64,000 nucleotides of DNA from JACPVU01 sp964373255 (GTDB lineage: Archaea > Aenigmatarchaeota > Aenigmatarchaeia > GW2011-AR5): assembly GCA_964373255.1 (NCBI GenBank), contig CAYJTG010000007.1:17336-81335 (forward strand), given 5' to 3'. The position numbers were made by a program, and so were the translations under genes. Positions 57,523-64,000 of this stretch are shown in pieces. Each line of letters opens with the position of its first letter. Positions within the stretch are counted from its first letter, which is position 1. A model generated the notes under the pieces. That model was not told where the DNA came from. It saw only the letters and a list, made by a program, of their open reading frames with translations, and did no database searches.

Positions 57523-57683
57523 GATTGAATTCCATTAAAGTATGATGGTCGACGTGAGAGGCATTGAAACAAACTGACGCACGAAGTGCGTCTAACGGTT
57601 CAGACAATGCCTCTAGCTGACATATACGTCAACAGACGTATATGTCTACGTCGACCATCATCATACGAATATGGAATTCAATC
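57523..57683. mobile_element. MITE-like element family B, copy 3, with nested module D
   Basis: 161 bp, opposite orientation to copies 1 and 2, between perfect CATATTCTC repeats (57514-57522, 57684-57692). Hairpin 2 (GAGGCATTG/CAATGCCTC) contains the extra GACGCAC/GTGCGTC stem also found in C3. It inserted 14 bp after the MBL gene stop. Confidence 0.92.
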
Positions 57684-57763
57684 CATATTCTCTATTCAAC
57701 TCAACTTTTATACAGGCAAAATATATAATTAACATAAACTAAGAAGAAATTTAATCAAGAAAA

Positions 57764-57823
57764 GGTCTTTTGCCCCTTTCTTTGGGGTTCATAAAGACCT
57801 TTCTTTCGGGAAAGAAAAGGGAT
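57764..57823. repeat. Family F palindrome upstream of valS
   Basis: GGTCTTTTGCCCC...GGGGTTCATAAAGACC followed by CTTTCTTTCGGGAAAGAAAAGG, the inverse of the 42504 arrangement. It ends 6 bp before the valS ATG, so it forms the 5' leader and could influence initiation. Confidence 0.7.
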
Positions 57824-57828
57824 TTATT

Positions 57829-60231
57829 ATGAAGCTCAAGCAGAAGTCATGGTCAAAGGACCTGGAAAAGCCGCTCTACGAGGAGTGGAAACATAAAAAG
57901 AAATACAAATTTGTCGACAACGGAAGCCCTATATTTTCTATCGATACGCCCCCGCCTTACGTCAACACGCCCATCCACGTAGGTCATGCATTCACCTATA
58001 CGCTCATGGACATGTTTGCGCGGTTTCATCGTATGATCGGTCATAACGTCTTGTTTCCATTAGGACTTGACCGCAATGGCCTGCCGATAGAAGTGGCCGC
58101 CGAGAAGAGATTTGGAATAAGCATTATTGATGTGTCGCGGGAAGAGTTTTTAGAGATGTGCAGAAAAATACTTGAAGAGACGAGCACCGAATCCATCGAC
58201 TCGTTCCTCAAGCTGGGCATAAGCTTCAATTCATGGGAATTAGGCAATGATATCGGTGATATTTACTATACAGACTCCCAAGAGTATCGCACGTTGACAC
58301 AGGCCACATTCATTGAACTATGGAAGCGCGGCCTTATCTACGAGGACAAGAGAATCAACAACTTCTGCCCTGGCTGCCGGACAACATTAGCAGACGCAGA
58401 GGTCGAGTACGAGGAAAAGCCGTCCATATTTGCGGACATAAAATTCCGCGTGAAAAACGGCGAAGATATCATAATAGCCACAACACGCCCAGAACTCATA
58501 TGCACGTGTGGCGCAATCATCTACCACCCTGATGACGAACGATATAAACAACTGAAAGGCCATAAGGCTGTGACACCGATCTTTGGCAAAGAAGTCCCCA
58601 TCCTTGCACATCCAATGGCCGACCCTCAAAAAGGCTCTGGGTTGGAGATGATGTGCTCTGCGGGCGACCAGTCGGACATCAGATTTTTCCGTGAGATGAA
58701 GCTGAAGCCGGTAATCGCGATAAACGCCGACGGAACCATGAATGAAAACGCCGGCTTCCTTAAAGGGTTGACAATAAAGGAAGCCAGAAAAAAGATAATG
58801 GACGACCTCAAGGAAAGAAATCTGTTGGTTACGCTAAAGAAAATCATGCACAGGACTCCTATATGCGAGAGGTCGAAGGACGAGATCGAATTCATCGAGA
58901 TGTCTGAATTTTATCTGAAGCAGCTTGAGATTAAAGAAGACATGAAAAAGATTGCCGACCAGATAAATTTTTACTCCCCGAAAAGCAGGCAGCTTCTGGC
59001 AGACTGGATTAATTCCATAAACATCGACTGGCCTATATCCCGTCGAAGATACTATGCAACAGAGATTCCTTTGTGGTACTGTTCCAGTTGTGGGTACGTT
59101 TTTGTTCCTGAGCCTGGAAATTATTACCAGCCGTGGCGCGAGAGTCCGCCGCTGAAGAAGTGCCCGTCCTGCGGCTCTGCGCACTTCCGCGGCGAGGAGC
59201 GCGTTTTCGATACGTGGTTCGACTCGGCGAACTCGCCCTTGTATATTCTCCAGTTTCATAAAGACGAGGAATTTTTCAAGAATAATTTTCCCTGCTCGCT
59301 GCGGCCGCAGGGCAAGGAGATTGTAAGAACGTGGCTCTACTACACCCTCCTCAAGTCGCACCTCCTGCTAAAGAAGCCAGCCTTCAGGGATGTATGGATC
59401 CATTACCATATCGTTGATGAATCCGGAAGGAAGATGAGCAAGTCCGTTGGAAATATCATAGACCCGCACGAGATAATAGAGAAATTCGGCGCCGAGCCGT
59501 TTCGCCTTTGGTGCGCACTTGAAGGCAACCTGGAGAAAGACGACCTGAGGTGCTCGTTTGAGAGAATTAACAGTGTTACAAAGACGTTAACAAAATTGTG
59601 GAACGTTGCCGCTTTTGTGGCACAGTTCGATTTGGAAATTATAAAAGTAAAAGAGCTTGACCCAGGCCTTCTTGACATTACGCTTACAGACATGGACAAA
59701 TGGATCATTTACGAGATTAATTCAATAATAAAATTCAGCCGCGAATGCTGTGAGAAATACGACTTCCACAATCCGGCCATAAGAATAAGGAACTTCCTGT
59801 GGGAAACGTTTGCATCGCACTATATCGAGCTCGTCAAGAACCGCGCCTACAACCAGAACAACAAATTCGATGATTACGAACAGAAGTCGGCTATATTCAC
59901 GCTGCACTACTGTCTCAGCAATACGCTTAAGCTTCTCGCGCCCGTCGTGCCGTTTGTAACAGAGGTCCTGTACAAAGAAATCTACAAGGCCGACGTGCAT
60001 AACGAATTTCCAAAACACATGATTCTGGAAGAGCCAAGGATCAAGACAGGCGACATTATGGAGCTCGACAACAAAATATGGAAGACAAAGAAGGACAACG
60101 GGCTTTCGCTGAAATCAGAAATCAAGGAACTTACAGTGCCTGAAAAATTTTCGTGCATCGAAAAAGATATCGCCGCCACACACAACGTGCTCAAAATCAA
60201 ATACGGCGATCACATAGAAGTCAGAATTTAA
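57829..60231 (+). CDS. valS: Valyl-tRNA synthetase
   Basis: 800 aa. PPPYVNTPIHVGHAFTYTLMD (HIGH variant), the editing domain (IIIATTRPELI), zinc-type CSSCGY...CPSCGS and GRKMSKSVGN are present; the anticodon domain is complete but the C-terminal coiled arm is short. Charges tRNA-Val. Confidence 0.94.
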   Translation: MKLKQKSWSKDLEKPLYEEWKHKKKYKFVDNGSPIFSIDTPPPYVNTPIHVGHAFTYTLMDMFARFHRMIGHNVLFPLGLDRNGLPIEVAAEKRFGISIIDVSREEFLEMCRKILEETSTESIDSFLKLGISFNSWELGNDIGDIYYTDSQEYRTLTQATFIELWKRGLIYEDKRINNFCPGCRTTLADAEVEYEEKPSIFADIKFRVKNGEDIIIATTRPELICTCGAIIYHPDDERYKQLKGHKAVTPIFGKEVPILAHPMADPQKGSGLEMMCSAGDQSDIRFFREMKLKPVIAINADGTMNENAGFLKGLTIKEARKKIMDDLKERNLLVTLKKIMHRTPICERSKDEIEFIEMSEFYLKQLEIKEDMKKIADQINFYSPKSRQLLADWINSINIDWPISRRRYYATEIPLWYCSSCGYVFVPEPGNYYQPWRESPPLKKCPSCGSAHFRGEERVFDTWFDSANSPLYILQFHKDEEFFKNNFPCSLRPQGKEIVRTWLYYTLLKSHLLLKKPAFRDVWIHYHIVDESGRKMSKSVGNIIDPHEIIEKFGAEPFRLWCALEGNLEKDDLRCSFERINSVTKTLTKLWNVAAFVAQFDLEIIKVKELDPGLLDITLTDMDKWIIYEINSIIKFSRECCEKYDFHNPAIRIRNFLWETFASHYIELVKNRAYNQNNKFDDYEQKSAIFTLHYCLSNTLKLLAPVVPFVTEVLYKEIYKADVHNEFPKHMILEEPRIKTGDIMELDNKIWKTKKDNGLSLKSEIKELTVPEKFSCIEKDIAATHNVLKIKYGDHIEVRI

Positions 60232-60265
60232 ATAGAGCAAGACAATTATAATCGAGGCAAATGAA

Positions 60266-60343
60266 ATGGCTACATCGATAAAATTAAAGGACGAGAACAA
60301 AAAGATCTCCGTTATTTCTTATTCAGGTTACTTTTTGCTGTAG
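60266..60343 (+). pseudogene. Short ORF, possible antitoxin remnant
   Basis: 25 codons: MATSIKLKDENKKISVISYS then GYFLL and TAG. The start resembles RHH antitoxin N-termini, but it breaks off at once. It lies between valS and aRF1 and may be decayed or chance. Confidence 0.25.
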
Positions 60344-60372
60344 CAATTCGCCTTCTTTTGTTAGTGATTAAA

Positions 60373-61464
60373 ATGTCAAAAGCAGCCCTCAAAAAACTCG
60401 TCCGCCAGCTCGACAAGATAAAAGGCCGTCACACCGAGCTCGTGAGCGTGTACATCCCGGCAGGCGCAAACCTGGCCGAGGCAATAAACCAGCTGCGCAC
60501 AGAGGGCTCGACCGCCGAGAACATAAAATCAAAGCCCGTGCGCAAGAACGTGACCGCCTCACTGGACAAAATTATCCGTAATTTGCAGTTATACAAGAAA
60601 ACCCCTGAGAACGGGCTTGCTATTTTCTGCGGCAACAAGTCGGAGAAAGAAGGCGAGGCGGATATAGACATATGGGTTGTCGAACCAATTGAGCCCTTGA
60701 AGACAAAGATGTACTGGTGCGACCAGCGATTTGTCCTGGACCCGCTGAAGGATATGGTCGAAGAGCGGGAGATCTACGGAATCATATGTCTTGACAAGAG
60801 CGAGGCCGATATCGCGCTCATTGTCGGAAAAAAAATAGAGCCTATAGTTCATTTCGAATCTATAGTCCCAGGAAAAACGCGCGCGGGAGGGCAAAGTTCT
60901 GCCCGTTTCTCGCGCGTTCGCGAAGGGCTTCTTCACGACTGGTTCAAGAAGATAGCCGAAGCTGCGAACAAGATATTCCAGGAGCACCCGGAAGTCTTGG
61001 GCATTATTATAAGCGGCTCAGGCCCGATAAAAGAGTTTTTCCTCAGGGAAGAGCTGCTCCATGACCACATCACAAAAAAGATGCTTGGCGTTGTCGACAC
61101 AAGCTATACCGGAGAGTACGGCCTACACGAAACGTTGGAGAAGGGCAGCGACATTCTGAAAGAGGCGGCTGTAACAAAGGAAAAAAAGCTTCTGCAGCGA
61201 TTTTTTCAAGAATTACAGAAGCCGCACGGGCTTGCCATTTATGGCCTTGACAAGACGATAGAAATGCTTGAAAAAGGTACCGTCGACTCTGTGCTGCTGA
61301 CAGAAGATATAAGCGTACAGGTCGGCGGCAAGGATGCGCTGGAGTATTTTGAGGAGCAGGTCGAGAACTACGGAAGCAAATTGGTGACTGTATCTTCTGA
61401 CACCCGCGAGGGCAACCAGTTCAAGGAACTGGGCGGCGTGGGCGCTATGCTGAGGTACGTATAA
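60373..61464 (+). CDS. prf1: Peptide chain release factor aRF1
   Basis: 363 aa from MSKAALKKLVRQLDKIKG. NIKSKP (stop-codon reading), RAGGQSSARFSRVREG (GGQ) are intact. Archaeal aRF1 is usually about 410 aa; the C-terminal domain here ends ENYGSKLVTVSSDTREGNQFKELGGVGAMLRYV and lacks the CxxC mini-domain of many homologues. Its ATG is preceded by TTAGTGATTAAA, with no strong SD. Confidence 0.93.
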   Translation: MSKAALKKLVRQLDKIKGRHTELVSVYIPAGANLAEAINQLRTEGSTAENIKSKPVRKNVTASLDKIIRNLQLYKKTPENGLAIFCGNKSEKEGEADIDIWVVEPIEPLKTKMYWCDQRFVLDPLKDMVEEREIYGIICLDKSEADIALIVGKKIEPIVHFESIVPGKTRAGGQSSARFSRVREGLLHDWFKKIAEAANKIFQEHPEVLGIIISGSGPIKEFFLREELLHDHITKKMLGVVDTSYTGEYGLHETLEKGSDILKEAAVTKEKKLLQRFFQELQKPHGLAIYGLDKTIEMLEKGTVDSVLLTEDISVQVGGKDALEYFEEQVENYGSKLVTVSSDTREGNQFKELGGVGAMLRYV

Positions 61465-61467
61465 AAT

Positions 61468-61558
61468 AGTATCTCCGAAAGTGAGGTATACGCCTCTTGG
61501 CGTATACCTCGGTAGAGGATTACTGCCAACAGGCAGTAATCCAACTTTCGGAGATACT
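61468..61558. repeat. Palindromic element family A, copy 4, with near-perfect flanking repeat
   Basis: 91 bp identical to A3. Flanks GTATAAAAT (61459-61467) and GTATAACAT (61559-61567) match at 8 of 9 bases, suggesting target duplication. It begins 3 bp after the aRF1 stop; the left flank includes that stop codon. Confidence 0.92.
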
Positions 61559-61624
61559 GTATAACATTAATCTATACTATAGAACATAGTAAATTATTTA
61601 AATACTAAGATTTATAGTAAATAT

Positions 61625-61876
61625 ATGTCAGAGGAAGTTGTGGTTACTAGAGGGAGCCAAATAACGCTTACCAAAGAGATAAGAGAAAAAGCTCACATAA
61701 AAGAGGGAGATATAGTTATCCTCAATATCGTAGGTGATACGGTACTAATAAGCAAGAAGGATCCAAAAATATTTGACAATCTGAAGGCGTTTCTTCCGGC
61801 TAATTTCACCAAAGTCTTGAGCAAGTTGCACTACGATCATACAGCCAGGTTAAAAAAGCTGGGGATAATCGAATGA
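61625..61876 (+). CDS. vapB: VapB-type AbrB antitoxin
   Basis: 83 aa. VVVTRGSQITLTKEIREKAHIKEGDIVIL is the AbrB swapped-hairpin fold. Overlaps vapC by 4 bp. Upstream DNA (61570-61624) is AT-rich with repeats of TATAGTAAAT type, probably the operator. Confidence 0.82.
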   Translation: MSEEVVVTRGSQITLTKEIREKAHIKEGDIVILNIVGDTVLISKKDPKIFDNLKAFLPANFTKVLSKLHYDHTARLKKLGIIE

Positions 61877-62298
61877 AGGTACTCCTAGATTCTTCTGTTA
61901 TTGTGGAAATAGACAGAAAAAATAAATTTGTCATAGATACTGTCAAAAATCTGATAGCGAAAAATCATGAAATAATTATAAGCGTTGTTACAATTTCAGA
62001 AGTTTTAGTAGGTCCTTGCTTGCGGAGGGACTTCAAGAAATCGCTTTTCGAAGCTAAGAAACTGCTTTCTCAGTTTTTATGGGTGGATTTTGATGCAAAA
62101 ATAGCGGAAAGGACAGCATATCTTTCGGCCTATCTCATAGCAGAAGGTAAAATGATCGATTATCCTGACATAATAATTGCCGCAACGGGCATTGAATCAA
62201 ATTCAGATTATATACTGACATTCAATAAACAACATTTTGAAGTTTTTGAAGATCTAAAGAAGAAGGTATTCACGCCAGAAGAATTCAAAAATAAATAA
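61873..62298 (+). CDS. vapC: VapC-type PIN-domain toxin
   Basis: 141 aa. VLLDSSVIVEID (first D), VTISEVLVG (E), IDYPDIIIAATGIESN (D) and LTFNKQHFE (the last acid replaced by N) form the PIN site. Partner of the antitoxin at 61625. Confidence 0.86.
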   Translation: MKVLLDSSVIVEIDRKNKFVIDTVKNLIAKNHEIIISVVTISEVLVGPCLRRDFKKSLFEAKKLLSQFLWVDFDAKIAERTAYLSAYLIAEGKMIDYPDIIIAATGIESNSDYILTFNKQHFEVFEDLKKKVFTPEEFKNK

Positions 62299-62368
62299 CC
62301 GCCCCATCATAGGTTACGTTCATGCTCTAAGCCAACAATTTATCCGCTCACTGAAGCAATCGGCATTC

Positions 62369-62779
62369 TTATCGGAATTTACTGATGGGTATCCTTCTGA
62401 TTTCTTTTATGACATCGAAATTCTGATCATCACTAACTATTTCTTTGATTCCTTGAGAAATTGCTGTTGCGGCGTGAATCGAATCTCGTGGTCTTATTCC
62501 GTATTTTTCCATTAACCTTTGAGCCTGAATAATTATAATTGTATCAACTGGAATAAATTTTATATTTGGGAATTCAACAAATTTTCTTCCTTCTATAGCA
62601 GCCTTCTCTTTTCCCAAAAACTTTCTAACAACCCAAACTGTTTCATCCCATGTAAGTATGGATGTATAGGCTGCAAATTTACCGTTGGCTATTTCGATAA
62701 GAAGATTTTTTGCTTGCTCCCCTTTTTTATCTTCGTACAAAACTGCGTCTACAAATACATTTGCATCAACGTAAACCAT
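62369..62779 (-). CDS. vapC: VapC-type PIN-domain toxin
   Basis: 136 aa. VYVDANVFVDAVL, LTWDETVWVV, IRPRDSIHAATAIS and IVSDDQNFD supply the four acidic PIN positions. Its start overlaps the end of the AbrB-type antitoxin by 14 bp. Convergent with the 61873 toxin. Confidence 0.88.
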   Translation of the reverse strand: MVYVDANVFVDAVLYEDKKGEQAKNLLIEIANGKFAAYTSILTWDETVWVVRKFLGKEKAAIEGRKFVEFPNIKFIPVDTIIIIQAQRLMEKYGIRPRDSIHAATAISQGIKEIVSDDQNFDVIKEIRRIPISKFR

Positions 62780-63032
62780 GTCTTTCCTCCAGTTGCTCCT
62801 CGAATATATCTTTCATCTTCTTAACTGAGAGGCGTTTCTTTATTTTAGGAACATTGCAAAAATCCTCTACAAATTCCCTTCCGCTTTTTTGCGATTTTAT
62901 GACTATCTCTTTCTCCTTTACTTCAAAGACTACCTCAGAGCCAGGCTTTATACCAGTATAATCACGTATATCTTTTGGTATCACAATCTGCCCCTTCTCG
63001 CCGACCGTTCTTTTTAACTGCATAGCTATCAA
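62766..63032 (-). CDS. vapB: VapB-type AbrB antitoxin
   Basis: 88 aa. KRTVGEKGQIVIPKDIRDYTGIKPGSEVVFEV is the AbrB motif; a helical tail (KRLSVKKMKDIFEEQLEER) follows. Operon with vapC at 62369. Confidence 0.85.
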   Translation of the reverse strand: MIAMQLKRTVGEKGQIVIPKDIRDYTGIKPGSEVVFEVKEKEIVIKSQKSGREFVEDFCNVPKIKKRLSVKKMKDIFEEQLEERHGLR

Positions 63033-63092
63033 CTGGTATAACTTTGTTAGAATAAGTATTTAAACTTTTTCCTACTTAAAAGTATGACTTTA

Positions 63093-63902
63093 TTAGACGA
63101 ATAGCGTCTTTATCTTCAGCCCAAACGCTTTTATCGCATTATCTGCAGTTATCTTTAAAATTTCCTCTTTTGTCTTCTCCTTGATTTCAGCGATGATCTC
63201 AGCGCTCCTGTCTATCTTCCACGGCCTGTTTGTGAGCTCACGAGAGTCCGGATCCAACCATGGAGAATCAGTCTCCAATAACATATTTTCCAGCGGCGTT
63301 TTTTCAGCAAGCCTTTTGTGTTTGTCGCTTCTTGCTATAATTGTGGCATAAGAAATCCAGTAATTTTGCTCTAACGCATAAGAAAGATTCTGCTCACTGC
63401 CGGAAAAGCAGTGCATAACTACAGATTTTGCATTCTGGTCGGTAAGTATTTTCAGAACGTCGTCAAAAGCATTAGGCACCTTGCTTTCTGGATTGTTTCT
63501 TGCATGAATTACTATGGGAAGTTTCAATTCTTTCGCCAGATCAATAAATTGCACAAATATTTCCTTTGTTCTTTCCTGCTTGTCCTTTTCCTTTACCCAA
63601 TTATAATCTAAACCTATTTCGCCTATGCCAACAATCTCTTTCTTTTTGTCTTTTATATTCTCTATGATTTCTTCTATTTCTTTTTCACTATAATTATCGA
63701 TATGCTCAGGATGAAGCCCAAGGCATACAAAAATGCAGTCAGAGAATTTCTTCCTTAAGTCTAGAATTTTCTGGAAATCCTTAGGATCAGGAACAGAACA
63801 AATAGCTGCAAGCATACTTTTCCTTACTTCTTTTGCTACTTCTTCCATATCGTCCATGTGTTCGAGATGGCAGTGAGAATCTATGCCTGTCTTTGTACGC
63901 AT
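63093..63902 (-). CDS. tatD: TatD-family metal-dependent DNase
   Basis: 269 aa. GIDSHCHLEHMDD (HxH), GEIGLDYNW (E), VIHARN, VVMHCFSGS and LLETDSPWLDPDS are all present. Hydrolyses DNA 3' ends; possible repair or tRNA-quality roles are known in homologues. Confidence 0.92.
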   Translation of the reverse strand: MRTKTGIDSHCHLEHMDDMEEVAKEVRKSMLAAICSVPDPKDFQKILDLRKKFSDCIFVCLGLHPEHIDNYSEKEIEEIIENIKDKKKEIVGIGEIGLDYNWVKEKDKQERTKEIFVQFIDLAKELKLPIVIHARNNPESKVPNAFDDVLKILTDQNAKSVVMHCFSGSEQNLSYALEQNYWISYATIIARSDKHKRLAEKTPLENMLLETDSPWLDPDSRELTNRPWKIDRSAEIIAEIKEKTKEEILKITADNAIKAFGLKIKTLFV

Positions 63903-63947
63903 AGGAATATTTCATAGAATATGAATTTAAATCAAAGAAAAAATATC

Positions 63948-64000
63948 CTAAGGACCCCATACCTCTTGCTTGACAGCCTGCAACAATTCGTCTCTCTGAC
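63948..64000 (-). CDS. C-terminus of an unidentified gene (runs off right edge)
   Basis: The minus strand reads QRDELLQAVKQEVWGP then TAG, followed 46 bp later by tatD. The 16 residues are too few to identify; the coding-like composition and position upstream of tatD support a real end. Confidence 0.35.
   Translation of the reverse strand, partial: QRDELLQAVKQEVWGP

Overview
The window comes from an archaeon. It carries an archaeal S10/spc/SecY ribosomal super-operon with archaea/eukaryote-type proteins (S4e, L32e, L19e, S19e, L31e, L39e), RNase P proteins (Rpp29, Rpp21), a SUI1 factor, aRF1, archease/RtcB, CTP-dependent riboflavin kinase, archaeal SepF, a small histone-fold protein, an inositol-phospholipid pathway and intron-bearing tRNAs. 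A short L30, a shortened aRF1, many tRNA introns and bacterial-type imports (MetK, an RNase HIII-like enzyme) would suit a DPANN-like lineage, but the sequence alone does not prove the phylum.

Layout. 0-3.7 kb: start of a ThiI-like gene, a type II restriction-modification locus with a small RHH protein, NreA and a MazF/AbrB toxin-antitoxin pair. 3.8-20 kb: histone-like protein, SepF, an MFS transporter, a THUMP protein, RNase HIII, a Cas4-like nuclease, a VIT1-type transporter, MetK, archease, a CobW GTPase, MTA phosphorylase, RtcB, a VapBC pair and the inositol-phosphate synthase / CDP-alcohol transferase pair facing a PadR regulator. 20-30 kb: a gene whose 3' end looks like a diversity-generating-retroelement variable region, RibK, the L31e-L39e-PDCD5-S19e-Rpp21 cluster, two acetyltransferases, an Lrp regulator, an unknown three-gene cluster, CysRS, a RelE-type pair and an intron-bearing tRNA-Cys. 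30-35 kb: PAP2 phosphatase, a split MgtE transporter, an intron-bearing tRNA-Gly, SecY. 35-50 kb: the ribosomal operon, read leftward from L3 (49.9 kb) to L15 and SecY, interrupted by at least eight small non-ribosomal genes, three of which resemble receiver domains without the phospho-acceptor Asp. 50-64 kb: tRNA-Ile, NAD kinase, tRNA-Ala(GGC) and tRNA-Ala(CGC) with non-canonical introns, exported proteins, a methylase, an MBL-fold protein, ValRS, aRF1, two VapBC pairs and TatD.

The most striking feature is a dense population of non-coding palindromic elements. Several families share one architecture: an outer stem enclosing two side-by-side hairpins (a three-way-junction or cruciform shape). 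Compensatory base changes preserve the stems. Six copies of one superfamily carry perfect 8-9 bp flanking direct repeats, so they moved as MITE-like elements, often landing on or just after stop codons. Two different terminal repeats enclose the same core. Other palindrome families sit in intergenic gaps and inside tRNA introns. No transposase gene is in the window.

Coordinates were read by eye. Protein family calls rest on recognised motifs and were not database-checked.
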